DNA of 64,000 bases from Rhyacichthys aspro (GCA_036850595.1 CM072162.1:23515821-23579820), one strand, 5' to 3'. Positions 12,188 through 23,421 are shown, numbered from the stretch's first letter. Program-made: numbers and translations. The notes: generated by a model not told the origin, from the sequence alone.

Positions 12188-12650
12188 GAAACTGGGCTAA
12201 AAATGGACTAAAACTGAGCTAAAACTGGACTAAAGTTGGGCTAAAACTGGGCTAAAGTTGGGCTAAAACTGGGCTAAAACTGGGCCAAAACTGGACTAAA
12301 ACTGGGCTAAAACTGAGCTAAAACTGGGCTAAAACTGGGCTAAAACTGGGCTAAAACTGGACTAAAACTGGGCTAAAACTGGACTAAAACTGGACTAAAA
12401 CTGGGCTAAAAATGGACTAAAACTGGGCTAAAACTGGACTAAAACTGGGCTAAAAATGGACTAAAACTGGGCTAAAACTGGACTAAAACTGGACTAAAAC
12501 TGGGCTAAAAATGGACTAAAACTGGGCTAAAACTGGACTAAAACTGGGCTAAAACTGGGCTTAAATTGGGCTAAAACTGAGCTAAAACTGGGCTAAAACT
12601 GGGTCTAAACTGGGCCAAAACTGGGCTAAACCAGGCTAAACCAGGACTAG
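12188..12650. repeat. 11-bp array (ctaaaactggg)n
   Basis: About 40 units of ctaaaact[gg/ga][g/c]... with one-base variants. In the ltbp1 transcript the unit reads cccagttttag, so the array presents dozens of ttttag words just upstream of the exon 2 acceptor. Its orientation is opposite to the similar 11-bp arrays elsewhere in the window. Confidence 0.9.
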
Positions 12651-12682
12651 AGTCAGTTGCTGTGAATAAATGTGATTTACAA

Positions 12683-12782
12683 NNNNNNNNNNNNNNNNNN
12701 NNNNNNNNNNNNNNNNNNNNNNNNNNNNNNNNNNNNNNNNNNNNNNNNNNNNNNNNNNNNNNNNNNNNNNNNNNNNNNNNNN
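12683..12782. other. assembly gap of 100 N
   Basis: Exactly 100 N lie between two minisatellites in ltbp1 intron 1. A round 100 usually marks a gap of unknown size. Confidence 0.98.
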
Positions 12783-13072
12783 GACTGGACCTGGTCTAGG
12801 ACTGGACCTGGACCTGGTCTAGGACTGGACTAACTCTGACCTCCACAGGACTGGACCTGGTCTAGGACTGGACCTGGTCTAGGACTGGACCTGGTCTAGG
12901 ACTGGACCTGGTCTAGGACTGGACTAACTCTGACCTCCACAGGACTGGACCTGGTCTAGGACTGGACCTGGTCTAGGACTGGACCTGGACCTGGACCTGG
13001 TCTGAGCCTGGACCTGGTCTAGTCTGGACCTGGTCTAAGTCTGGACCTGGTCTAAGTCTGGACTAACTCAAT
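12783..13072. repeat. 17-bp minisatellite (ggacctggtctaggact)n
   Basis: Units of ggacctggtctaggact, with interspersed ggactaactctgacctccac blocks, start directly at the gap. The array is therefore probably longer than shown. Confidence 0.85.
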
Positions 13073-13394
13073 CCAAAATTAATACTTTTCTGTAAAACTT
13101 ATATTAATTTTCTGTTTAACAGAAGATTCAGTGTTTATTACAGTGTAATTACACATCTGTCTCTTTATTAGTTTCTGGTAAAGTCTGGGCTTTAACTCAA
13201 CATTAACATCTCTGAGTTACAGAGCTTTATATGAATATATCACATGTTGATAATGAGATAATGCAGTTTACTCAACACATAAATCTGCTAAAAATAACTA
13301 GAAACCAGTTTAAATCTGTTTTATCCTCTTTAACAGAATTAGAACCTGACAAAGTTGTATCTGTAAATCTAAAAACAGACCAGTTTTTTTCCAA

Positions 13395-13630
13395 TGTTGA
13401 TGCTTTTCTTTTTTCAGCTGTTTCTCTGTTAAAAGACATATTCAGCTGAAAATACACTTTATCTGCAGCTATTAAACTTCCTGGAACGTCATGTGACAAG
13501 TGTCGACCAATGGGAGCGCTCCTTTTTGGAGCATGTGATTGTCCAAGGTTTTCTGTTCCTGAATAGAGGTTCTCATCTATTACAATCCCTTACAATAAAC
13601 ACTAGATGGATCAGAAAGACTGTTTTTACA
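13395..13630 (+). repeat. interspersed repeat A (13.4 kb copy)
   Basis: This copy runs from gttgatgcttttctttttt through cgaccaatgggagcgctcct to aacactagatggatcagaaa. It carries the segment missing from the 11.5 kb copy and lacks the gagtttagcgttagc block. Confidence 0.8.
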
Positions 13631-13762
13631 CTAATTATTGATTTTACATTTTTCACAACGAGAAGAATAAATATCAGCTTCAGTCTGATTACAATATTGT
13701 CAGATATTGTCTGTTATAATTAAAAGATTGACCTTGACCAAAATGTTTTACCAAATTCTAAT

Positions 13763-13822
13763 GTGGTTCACCTGGTAGAGCACATGTACCTGAGAGACCC
13801 CGGTTCCATTCTGGCTCTGATC
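13763..13822 (+). pseudogene. tRNA-derived fragment (SINE head or tRNA pseudogene)
   Basis: A box A-like TGGTAGAGCA and a box B-like GGTTCCATTC lie about 30 bases apart. No clean cloverleaf or 3' acceptor stem is visible, so a functional tRNA is unlikely. Confidence 0.4.
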
Positions 13823-13920
13823 GGACTTGGACTCAGACTTGGACTCAGACTTGGACATTAGCTTTAACTCAAATTTAATTTTTTTGGTGATCAGAATCGT
13901 ACTTTAGCTTGACTCGGACT

Positions 13921-14232
13921 AGTCTGGAGACAGAGACCTGGACTCAGACCTGGACTCAGACCTGGTCCAGACCTGGACTCAGACCTGGACTCAGACCTGG
14001 TCCAGACCTGGACTCAGACCTGGACTCAGACCTGGACTCAGACCTGGACTCAGACCTGGACTCAGACAGAGACCTGGTCCAGACCTGGACTCAGACAGAG
14101 ACCTGGTCCAGACCTGGACTCAGACCTGGACTCAGACCTGGACTCAGACCTGGTCCAGACCTGGACTCAGACCTGGACTCAGACAGAGACCTGGTCCAGA
14201 CCTGGTCCAGACCTGGACTCAGACCTGAAGAA
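13921..14232. repeat. 12-bp array (cctggactcaga)n with cctggtccagac variants
   Basis: About 310 bases of cctggactcaga units alternate with cctggtccaga and inserted cagagac. The unit is a multiple of three, so a plus-strand frame stays open through it (SDLDSDLDSDLD). That is not a gene. Confidence 0.9.
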
Positions 14233-14433
14233 GTGAAAGTGAAGTGTTGCAGCTGTTCGTCTAAAACTGAGAATAATCACAGTTCACAACAATTATTAAA
14301 AATAACCAGATTTATCAGATTTAACGGTGAGTCGTTGTGATGCAGAGAACCTGGCCGGATGAACCCATTCACTACATTAACACACATAGACTCGTCTGGA
14401 GTCAAGACCCACCTGAGGACTACACACAAGTCT

Positions 14434-15208
14434 GGGTCTAGACCTGGTTTAGACCTGGTTTAGTCCTGGTTTAGACCTGGTTTAGTCCAGGTTTAGTCCA
14501 GGTTTCGTCCAGGTTTAGTTCTGGTTTAGACCTGGTTTAGTTCTGGTTTAGACCTGGTTTAGTCCTGGTTTAGACCTGGTTTAGTCCTGGTTTAGTCCTG
14601 GTTTAGTCCTGGTTTAGACCTGGTTTAGACCTGGTTTAGTCCTGGTTTAGTCCTGGTTTAGACCTGGTTTAGACCTGGTTTAGACCTGGTTTAGTCCTGG
14701 TTTAGACCTGGTTTAGACCTGGTTTAGACCTGGTTTAGACCTGGTTTAGTCCTGGTTTAGTCCTGGTTTAGACCTGGTTTAGTCCTGGTTTAGACCTGGT
14801 TTAGTCCTGGTTTAGACCTGGTTTAGTCCTGGTTTAGTCCTGGTTTAGACCTGGTTTAGTCCTGGTTTAGACCTGGTTTAGACCTGGTTTGGTTTAGTCC
14901 TGGTTTAGTCCTGGTTTAGACCTGGTTTAGTCCTGGTTTAGACCTGGTTTAGTCCTGGTTTAGACCTGGTTTAGTCCTGGTTTAGTCCTGGTTTAGTCCT
15001 GGTTTAGACCTGGTTTAGACCTGGTTTAGTCCTGGTTTAGTCCTGGTTTAGACCTGGTTTAGTCCTGGTTTAGTCCTGGTTTAGTCCTGGTTTAGACCTG
15101 GTTTAGTCCTGGTTTAGTCCTGGTTTAGTCCTGGTTTAGACCTGGTTTAGTCCTGGTTTAGACCTGGTTTAGTCCTGGTTTAGTCCTGGTTTAGACCTGG
15201 TTTAGAGT
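14434..15208. repeat. 11-bp array (ggtttagtcct/ggtttagacct)n
   Basis: About 70 units of ggtttagacct or ggtttagtcct run to within about 20 bases of the ltbp1 exon 1 donor. In the transcript the unit reads aggtctaaacc/aggactaaacc, giving many CTAAAC words. Confidence 0.92.
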
Positions 15209-15228
15209 CTAGTTCCTGCAGGTCTTAC

Positions 15229-15533
15229 CCGGAGACTTTCAGGACGTGTTTCTGGTTCTGGTTCTGGTTTTGCTGGGTCCCCATCCTGCGCGTGCGGCTC
15301 TGCGCTCCGCTGTGCGCGTGCGTGTGTCGCGTGGACGTAGCGATGGAGCTGACCCTGACCGCGTCCCCGAGTCCCGGTCCAGACCCCGGTCCCGGTCCCG
15401 GTCCCGGCTGAACGACGTAGACCCTCGTGAACGCGCCCTGCTGCTGCTTCTCTGCGCCGCGCGTCCACGACACCAAACCCACGAAGAAGAAGAAGAAGAA
15501 AACGACGAAGAGGCCCGAAGTGTTCCGAGCCAT
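15229..15533 (-). CDS. ltbp1: ltbp1 exon 1: signal peptide and N-terminal linker
   Basis: The exon holds 101 codons plus two bases and ends at a GG|GTAAGA donor. I chose the ATG at 15531-15533 (MARNTSGLF). The in-frame codon four triplets upstream is GTG, not ATG. Residues 8-26 form a hydrophobic signal peptide with six consecutive Phe encoded by a TTC microsatellite, followed by SWTRGA, a plausible cleavage region. The mature start has FTRVYVVQPGPG, matching the YVV-x-PGPG motif of long LTBP1 proteins, then a Gly-Pro run and a basic His/Arg-rich linker (TRHTHAHSGAQSRTRR). The Gln-Asn run near the end is low complexity. The coding GC bias and repeats overlap several spurious frames on the other strand. 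Confidence 0.85.
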
Positions 15534-15722
15534 GTCCGCGCGCACAGTCCGCTCAGATCCTGCTCATAGTGGTCCGGCTCGGTCCCGGTCCGGACGAACT
15601 GGTCTAACGCGGACTACAGCGGCCCCGGTTCGGACTCAGAGCCTGGACTGGACTCGGACCAGACTCTGCTCCAAAAGTTAGTGCCTCAGACGTGACGTGC
15701 GCGCGGGGCGGGGCTTTAAAGC
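15534..15722 (-). promoter_or_regulatory. ltbp1: candidate ltbp1 core promoter and 5' UTR
   Basis: A GC-rich, CpG-rich block lies directly upstream of the ltbp1 start. Read on the minus strand it has TTTAAA (15715-15720), then a GCCCCGCCCC GC box (15705-15714), then a CRE-like ACGTCACGTC stretch (about 15687-15700), within 190 bases of the ATG. Placing the transcription start near 15650-15690 is inference. There is no direct evidence of initiation. Confidence 0.4.
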
Positions 15723-16218
15723 TGCGGGTCCGGGCTCAGAGGAGGGTCTGGACCAGGGCCGGACCGGGGTTTAGACCGGGTCCGGGCAGAGCTGAGGGGG
15801 CCCCGCTGTGGGACCGTTCAGACCCGGAGTTAAAGCGGGTTTAAGAGTCTTCTTCTGTCTCTGGGTTCAGAGACTGGGACAAAGTATGAGACTCTGGAGT
15901 TTAGTCCTGATTTAGACTTGGATTTGATCTGCTCCAGAACCGGTTCAGATCCAGACTCAGGACAGAAACACACTCAACACAAGTTTATTGTCTTTTTGCT
16001 AAATTCACTGGAACAGAATACATCTCTCTCCAGGTTCAGGAGGAAAGACTGAGCAAGAGCCAATCTGAGTATAAACCAAAAAATAAACCAACAACAAAAC
16101 TGTAGTGAAATGAAGGTGTTGTCTTTTTATACATTTGTATTTATTGATTAAAAAGACTGTACCTGATTTTTTTTCTAGTTGGTTTAAACACAAATAGTTT
16201 ATTATGAAATAATGTGTA

Positions 16219-16562
16219 TAAAAACAGTCTTTCTGATCCATCTAGTGTTTATTCTAAGGGATTGTAATAGATGAGAACCTCTATTCAGGAACAGAAAACC
16301 TTGGACAATCACATGCTCCAAAAAGGAGCGCTCCCATTGGTCGACACTTGTCACATGACGTTCCAGGAAGTTTAATAGCTGCAGATAAAGTGTATTTTCA
16401 GCTGAATATGTCTTTTAACAGAGAAACAGCTGAAAAAAGAAAAGCATCAACAGAGAAAAGGGAGACAACGTAAAACACAGATAAATACTGTCAATTCAAT
16501 CACGTCATGTTTAACGAGGAGGAGATAATTGTCGTCCTGACGCTGAAGTCACAGCTAAGCTA
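16219..16562 (-). repeat. interspersed repeat A (16.2 kb copy)
   Basis: This is one of the fullest copies. Read on the plus strand it runs from aaaacagtctttctgatcca through ctcccattggtcgacacttg and gaggaggagataattgtcgt to agctaagctaatgagg. It shares over 300 bases with the 17.6 kb copy. Confidence 0.85.
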
Positions 16563-17159
16563 ATGAGGTATAATAATAAAATGTATTTTTCTGTAATTTG
16601 GTTACTTTAAACACATAGAAAAATCCTTTTAGCAGAGCTGTACAAGATTAGTAAAAACTACAACCCTTTTTTTTTACAAAATCAGATCAAAATATAGCTG
16701 TTGTTTCGAAGTAATTTGTCATGATTTTAAAAGAACATGATACTCTTTCTGTTATTTCTGCAGGTCTCCACCATCCTGAGCATTTACGAGTTTAAATGTT
16801 AAAGTTAAGAGCCACTTCCAGTCGAAGTCTCCAGAGGAAACATGAATCTGAGAGCGCTGTCCGTCCTGAGAGCGATCCAACTGTTACGTAACAGAGTTTT
16901 GTTTCGTGAGTCAGAGTTTGAGGATGAAGCTGTCGGTCATGGCTCAGAAATGCCCTGAATCCAGCGAGAGTCTGAGCAGAGCTGACGACAGGAGACTTCA
17001 GGGTTTAGAGACGTTTAGATTAATCAGCACTAATTCTGAACAGATGTGATGGAGATGGACTCGTGAATGAGGCACGAATACAGCTTTTTGTTTGGTGTTT
17101 GCTGGATCCAACAACTATTTAAACCCACCGTAGTCGAGGCTGTGTCTTGAGAGAAAACT

Positions 17160-17600
17160 AGTATAATATTAATAATAACTTTATTTAAATAGGACTTTTC
17201 AAAAACATGGTTACAAAGTGCTTTACACAATCCCTTTAAAAGATGAGGAAAATCATTCTAACACAAAAGACAATAAAACAACAATAAAGACAGAACATTG
17301 CAGATAAAACAGAATAAAATGCAGCATAATCCCAGGAACTATAACATGAGAATTAATACATAATAAAAGATTTAAGATTTATTTATAAAAAAAGCTTTAA
17401 CCAAGACCACGACGTAATGAAAACATAAGGAACTGAGACAGAATTAAGACCAAGAAGCATGAACTTTACAAATCAGCAGCGGTTAGTAAATAAAACAGTG
17501 TTCTTTTGTTTCATTGAACCAGGGTCTTCAACATGTTCTGGTTCTTCAGGTTAAAGAGTCTTGGAGTGAAGGAGTTTAAACAGACGGTCAAAGGTTTAAA
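17160..17600 (-). mobile_element. transposon-end-like fragment, family unassigned
   Basis: It begins with aactttatttaaataggact followed by caaagtgctttacac, the typical inverted 3' end of fish elements (aaagcgctatataaata...). The following A-rich body is diverged. Confidence 0.4.
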
Positions 17601-17626
17601 CTCGTAATAGTTCAATAATCTGTGAT

Positions 17627-17950
17627 AAAAACAGTCTTTCTGATCCATCTAGTGTTTATTGTAAGGGATTGTAATAGATGAGAACCTCTATTCAGGAACA
17701 GAAAACCTTGGACAATCACATGCTCCAAAAAGGAGCGCTCCCATTGGTCGACACTTGTCACATGACGTTCCAGGAAGTTTAATAGCTGCAGATAAAGTGT
17801 ATTTTCAGCTGAATATGTCTTTTAACAGAGAAACAGCTGAAAAAAGAAAAGCATCAACAGAGAAAAGGGAGACAACGTAAAACACAGATAAATACTGTCA
17901 ATTCAATCACGTAATGTTTAACGAGGAGGAGATAATTGTCCTGATGCTGA
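17627..17950 (-). repeat. interspersed repeat A (17.6 kb copy)
   Basis: This copy is nearly identical to the 16.2 kb copy over about 320 bases and ends at gataattgtcctgatgctga. The two lie only 1.1 kb apart in the same orientation. Confidence 0.85.
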
Positions 17951-18159
17951 ATCTCGTGATGATCTATGCTCCTATGATCCTGTAAATCTCATCCAGGATC
18001 CTTTTGTTTACTGGGCTTATTCCTTCTGTGACCAGTTGGGGGCGCCAGAGAGAAGCATGTTGTTGCCTCAGACCTGACGGAGTCTCAGGATGAACACATT
18101 GTGAAGTAAACAAGGTTATGTTCCATTTTACAGCTCCATAAGTCATCCGTGTGAGAGTG

Positions 18160-18350
18160 TGTTTAACATGCAGCCGGGGTGCGCTCGGCCCGCGATAACG
18201 GGACGATCATTCACCGCCGCGCTCATAAATTACAGCCACGTATCTCTTTATCATCGCACTACAAAAGGGCCGTTCACCTTCGAAACACGCTCCGAACACG
18301 GCTCCGTTACGCGACATGAATAAAACAGAGAAGAGCCGCAAGGTCAGGTC
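18160..18350. promoter_or_regulatory. candidate conserved noncoding element upstream of ltbp1
   Basis: A GC-balanced, repeat-free block contains cgcgataacgggacgatcat, cataaattacagccacgtat and ttacgcgacatgaataaaac. It stands out from the AT-rich flanks about 2.6 kb upstream of ltbp1 exon 1. No conservation test was possible. Confidence 0.25.
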
Positions 18351-18699
18351 AAGGTCATTCACGAGATGAGAGAAAATAAAGGGTTTCTCCGACGATCAGA
18401 GACTGACCGAGAAACGACTGAGAGATGCAATCTGTAAAATGAACAGAGAAGAAAATGGAACACATCTTTGTTTTTGTGTAATCGGCTCAAAATAACCATC
18501 TTTACATTTGTCTATCTTCAAAATAAAGTGAGGAAAACGTGGATGCAACAAAAAAACAAACAAAACAAGGAGATATACTCATTAAAACCTTAGAAACTGT
18601 GAATTTTGAAGTTTTAGGGACAGTGATTAAACAGACAGTTCATAACAGAAGAGAGACTGAGCTCTGCTGGAAAAGAGCAGACGTTTCTTCAGGGCTTCT

Positions 18700-19245
18700 T
18701 GTAATGATAATCTTTATTTATATAGAACTTTAGGGTTTTCAAAGAGCTTCACAATAAAACATAAAACAGCAGCAACAAGATTAATCAACATCAGACAGAG
18801 ACGAGTTCAGTACGAGTCAAACAATCAAAGACACAAAAGGTAAATAGTGAGGAACACAAGATTTAAAAATGAGAATAGTTGACTTAAAAGTCGGGGATAT
18901 GTTTTAAAAGATAACATCACTATAACAAATAATAAATACAATCAATAAAAAATGAACAATAGTCAGTCCATAAAAATGGTTTTTAGAAGTGATTTAAAAG
19001 ATGACATTGATTCTGGTCGTTCTAAAGCCTCACCTTTAGATCTAAAACTGCCTGGAGCTTCGTTTGGGATTAAATTTAGATATTTAACATAATATTAGTG
19101 CAAGGCCTAAATGAGCTTTAACACTGATCATAAAAATCTTTAAATTAATTCTAAAAAGCACAGGGAGCCAGTGAAGTCTGTAGTAAATGAGGGCATCTGC
19201 ACCTTTAACGACCAATACTCTGCACTTTTTTATCGACCAGTTTCT
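18700..19245 (-). mobile_element. degenerate transposon-derived repeat
   Basis: The left end aatctttatttatatagaac with aagagcttcacaataaaaca, and the right part cacagggagccagtgaagtc, resemble a common fish interspersed repeat. No open frame survives and the family is uncertain. Confidence 0.4.
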
Positions 19246-20089
19246 TATTTGGCTCAGCTTATATGATTTTTATTTTGGAAAAAAAGTGAAATTTTAAAAT
19301 GTCCTTTCAATGTTTTTGGCCCTAAACCTTGTGTGTTGTGAAGAGACTCTCTGTTTACATCAGTTTTTGGATTTGTAGACCTTTAATGTGAACAAAAAGG
19401 ATCCTAATACAGCAAGAAGAAGAAAATTAAACCACCATAAATGAGTGACTGCCAACCAGGATTACTTTTATTAGTCTACGTCCTTCTTGTGATTGGATGG
19501 AAACTTGTCTCTTCAAACGCACCAATGGCTCATTTTTAGTTTCTGGCTTTAGACCGAGACTGGATTTGTGAGGATTTTAACGGAGGCTCTCTCAAACACA
19601 GTCGTCTGGTCCTGGTCCAGACTCGGTCTCGGTCTCTGAAAGTCTCACGTCTGACCTTATCTCGGGTTCTGGTCCTGACTCTACATCAGTGTGTTCTCAG
19701 GTTTAATGACTGTTCCACGACTCAGAACGTGAGGTAAAAGGAGAAACTCTGAAATGTTCTCAGTCGTGTTTTATGAAGCACTGGGTTTTAGTCTAATTCC
19801 GTCGCCAAGAAACACGTTTGTTACGTAACGCTGCTCCGTCTGTAGATCCAAGGAATAATAAGACACAAATGTAACTCTGTATTTGAGTAAAATGAGTCAA
19901 AATGAATGTTTTAGCGCATACAGCCATCTGCTGGACCAAAAAATAATCATATTAAAGCAATGTTTCTTTTTATTTAACCAAAAATCACATTTTCCCATTT
20001 CACTGTATACTTCAAAATCTGGACATATTTGTCAAACTCTAATAAAATAAGTTGCTCTGAAGTGTTTATTTATTTATTATTTACCTGTT

Positions 20090-23000
20090 TTTTGAGGAAT
20101 GTGGTCCATCTCTAAATAAAAGCTAGAAACCATCTCAAATACCTCAGGAGGTTTTTTATACAGCACCAACAGTGATTTCAATCCCTTTAAGACATTTATT
20201 GATGTTTACCTGAATCCTGGTTTCATATTGTCTTATTATATTCTTATCTGATGAGTTATTGGCACTTTTGTGCACTTTGAAATACCCCAGAGGACATATA
20301 TTACTGTCACACCAGTCATTTTAACCACTTTTGAGCAATTCTTTTATTTTTACCAAAATTGGTCTCCAACCTTACAATATTGGTGACTTTTGGTGATTCC
20401 CCCAAAAAAGCTAAAAATTAATTACAATACTTCAGGGACATTTATTATAGTCTCAGCTGTCATTTTAATCACTTTTGAACAATTTTTAATTTTTTACCCA
20501 AATTTGCTAATTTTGCCTTATGTTTTTGGTGAATTTGGGTGATTTCAAAATAAAAGCTCAAAACTATCTAAAATACCTCAGAGGGCATTTATTATAGTCT
20601 CGGCTGTCATTTTAATCACTTTTGAACAATTCTTAATTTTTGTCCTAAATTGGCTAATTTTGCCATAGTATAGCCTTACGTTTTTGGTGAATTTGGGTGA
20701 TTTCAAAATAAAAGCTCAAAACTATCTAAAATACCTCAGGGGGCATTTATTATAGTCTCGGCTGTCATTTTAATCACTTTTGAACAGTTTTTAAATTTTT
20801 ACCCAAATTTGCAAATTTTGCCATAGCCTTATGTTTTTGGTGAATTTGGGTAATTTCAAAATAAAAGCTGATAACTATCTAATATACCTCAGAGGGCATT
20901 TATTATAGTCTCGGCTGTCATTTTAATCACTTTTGAACACTTTTTATATTTTTACCCAATTTTGCTAATTTTGCCATAGTATAGCCTTATGTTTTTGGTG
21001 AATTTGTGTGATTTCAAAATAAAAGCTCAAAACTATCTAAAATACCTCAGAGGGCATTTATTATAGTCTCGGCTGTCATTTTAATCACTATTGAACAATT
21101 TTTAAATTTTTTTTATTTTAAATTTTGCCATAGTATAGCCTTACGTTTTTGGTGAATTTGAGTGATTTCAAAATAAAAGCTCAAAACTATCTAAAATACC
21201 TCAGGGGGCATTTATTATAGTCTCGGCTGTCATTTTAATCACTATTGAACAATTTTTAAATTTTTTTTATTTTTAATTTTGCCATAGTATAGCCTTATGT
21301 TTTTGGTGAATTTGGGTGATTTCAAAATAAAAGCTGATAACTATCTAAAATACCTCAAGGGACATTTATTATAGTCTCAGCTGTCATTTTAATCAATTTT
21401 GAACAATTTTTTAATTTTAAACCAAATTGACTAATTTTGCCATAGTATAGCCTTATGTTTTTGGTGAATTTGAGTGATTTCAAAATAAAAGCTCAAAATG
21501 ATCTAAAATACCTCAGGGGGCATTTATTATAGTCTCGGCTGTCATTTTAATCACTTTTGAACCATTTTAAATTTTTTCCCTAAATTTGCTAATTTTGCCA
21601 TAGCCTTATGTTTTTGGTGAATTTGGGTAATTTCAAAATAAAAGCTGATAACTATCTAAAATACCTCAGAGGGCATTTATTATAGTCTCGGCTGTCATTT
21701 TAATCACTTTTGAACAATTCTTAATTTTTGTCCTAAATTGGCTAATTTTGCCATAGTATAGCCTTACGTTTTTGGTGAATTTGGGTGATTTCAAAATAAA
21801 AGCTCAAAACTATCTAAAATACCTCAGGGGGCATTTATTATAGTATTGGCTGTCATTTTAATCACTTTTGAACAGTTTTTAAATTTTTACCCAAATTTGC
21901 TAATTTTGCCATAGTATAGCCTTATGTTTTTGGTGAATTTGTGTGATTTCAAAATAAAAGCTGATAACTATCTAAAATACCTCAGAGGGCATTTATTATA
22001 GTCTCGGCTGTCATTTTAATCACTTTTGAACAGTTTTTAAATTTTTACCCAAATTTGCAAATTTTGCCATAGCCTTATGTTTTTGGTGAATTTGGGTAAT
22101 TTCAAAATAAAAGCTGATAACTATCTAATATACCTCAGAGGGCATTTATTATAGTCTCGGCTGTCATTTTAATCACTTTTGAACAATTCTTAATTTTTGT
22201 CCTAAATTGGCTAACTTTGCCATAGTATAGCCTTACGTTTTTGGTGAATTTGTGTGATTTCAAAATAAAAGCTGATAACTATCTAAAATACCTCAGGGGG
22301 CATTTATTATAGTCTCGACTGTCATTTTAATCACTATTGAACAATTTTTAAATTTTTTTAATTTTTAATTTTGCCATAGTATAGCCTTACGTTTTTGGTG
22401 AATTTGAGTGATTTCAAAATAAAAGCTCAAAACTATCTAAAATACCTCAGGGGGCATTTATTATAGTCTCGGCTGTCATTTTAATCACTTTTGAACACTT
22501 TTTATATTTTTACCCAATTTTGCTAATTTTGCCATAGTATAGCCTTATGTTTTTGGTGAATTTGTGTGATTTCAAAATAAAAGCTCAAAACTATCTAAAA
22601 TACCTCAGAGGGCATTTATTATAGTCTCGGCTGTCATTTTAATCACTATTGAACAATTTTTAAATTTTTTTTATTTTAAATTTTGCCATAGTATAGCCTT
22701 ATGTTTTTGGTGAATTTGTGTGATTTCAAAATAAAAGCTCAAAACTATCTAAAATACCTCAGGGGGCATTTATTATAGTCTCGGCTGTCATTTTAATCAC
22801 TTTTGAACAGTTTTTAATTTTTTCGTAAATTTGCTAATTTTGCCATAGCCTTACGTTTTTGGTGAATTTGGGTGATTTCAAAATAAAAGCTCAAAACTAA
22901 AATACCTCAGGGGGCATTTATTATAGTCTCGGCTGTCATTTTAATCACTATTGAACAATTTTAAAATTTTTACCTAAATTTGCTAATTTTGCCATAGTAT

Positions 23001-23115
23001 AGCCTTATGTTTTTGGTGAATTTGTGTGATTTCAAAGTAAAAGCTGATAACTATCTAAAATACCCCAAGGGACATTTATTATTGTCTCAGCTGTCATTTT
23101 AATCACTTTTTAAAT
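20090..23115. repeat. ~155-bp AT-rich satellite array, about 18 units
   Basis: Each unit contains gatttcaaaataaaagctca, tacctcaggggcatttatta (with variants), tctcggctgtcattttaatc and ttttgccatagtatagcc, in that order. The block gctgtcatttt recurs about 18 times from 20455 to 23090, a mean spacing near 155 bases. A more diverged unit at the left end (about 20150-20400) suggests growth from one edge. Variant units alternate (with or without agtata, aactatc versus gataactatc), which implies multi-unit duplications. Confidence 0.93.
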
Positions 23116-23211
23116 TTTTATTTCAATCAATCATTTCTTAGAGACTGATATTTACACCTGTCAGGTATATATTCATGTTTTTATTTTTCTGTTGATGTGA
23201 AGAGCACAAAC

Positions 23212-23286
23212 CTGCGCAGGAGCTGGGATTTGAACCTGGGTCTCCTGATTCTAAGGCAAAGTCTTTCCTCACAGAGCCATGTTCAG
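23212..23286 (-). pseudogene. tRNA-derived SINE head or tRNA-like pseudogene
   Basis: On the minus strand a box A-like TGGCTCTGTGAGG and a perfect box B GGTTCAAATCC lie about 35 bases apart, with CTTTGCCTTAGAATCAGGAG between them. This is typical of tRNA-derived SINE heads. The acceptor stem does not pair well. Confidence 0.45.
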
Positions 23287-23415
23287 CACTAGTCCGTACC
23301 ACAGAACAACACTTAACTCTGGACTGATCTCACTGAAGATGACAGATTAATACTTAAAATCTGGGGTTTGTGATAAATACTGAATAATTTCATATTTGCA
23401 CGTGACAAGTTTTAA

Positions 23416-23421
23416 TTTATT
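23416..23421 (-). terminator. candidate ttc27 polyadenylation signal (AATAAA)
   Basis: On the minus strand AATAAA occurs about 310 bases after the stop codon and is the first canonical hexamer I noticed in a plausible 3' UTR. It is not confirmed by any transcript. Confidence 0.35.

Larger units (their letters stand above)
12152..15228 (-). other. ltbp1 intron 1
   Basis: The intron is almost entirely tandem repeats (12.19-12.65, 12.78-13.07, 13.92-14.23 and 14.43-15.21 kb) plus a repeat A copy, a tRNA-like fragment, and a 100-N gap. No alternative first exon for the short LTBP1 isoform was recognised here. Confidence 0.6.
5209..15533 (-). other. ltbp1: ltbp1 gene, 5' part (exons 1-3)
   Basis: This is the 5' part of the gene for latent TGF-beta binding protein 1. 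That secreted matrix glycoprotein disulfide-links to the TGF-beta propeptide and anchors the latent complex to fibrillin/fibronectin matrix. Three coding exons are visible and their phases join perfectly (GG+G, C+CC): a signal-peptide exon, a CGGxCCHGW-motif exon, and an exon with the first EGF-like domain and a proline/glutamine-rich linker. The rest of the gene (further EGF and TB domains) lies below position 1, outside the window. The long N-terminus (YVV-x-PGPG motif after the signal peptide) corresponds to the long LTBP1 isoform. LTBP1 was chosen over other LTBPs from the CQNGGMCLRPQLCVCKPG motif and from the neighbour ttc27. Confidence 0.9.
15723..23415. other. ttc27-ltbp1 intergenic region
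   Basis: No protein gene was recognised. The region holds two inverted-strand copies of repeat A (16.2 and 17.6 kb), two AT-rich transposon-end fragments (17.2 and 18.7 kb), a candidate noncoding element (18.16-18.35 kb), a large 155-bp satellite (20.1-23.1 kb), and a SINE-like tRNA fragment near 23.25 kb. Confidence 0.6.

Noticed and set aside
13763..13822. Functional tRNA gene
   Set aside because: Box A and box B are present but there is no good acceptor stem or anticodon arm. It is kept only as a tRNA-derived fragment, and the same applies to 23212-23286.
15246..15681. Plus-strand frames over ltbp1 exon 1
   Set aside because: They are antisense shadows of a GC-rich exon and promoter; the minus frame has the signal peptide, the LTBP1 motif and a donor.
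20090..23115. CRISPR-like array of regularly spaced repeats
   Set aside because: The repeat and its spacers are all parts of one ~155-bp monomer, the spacers are not unique, and the context is a vertebrate genome. It is a satellite.
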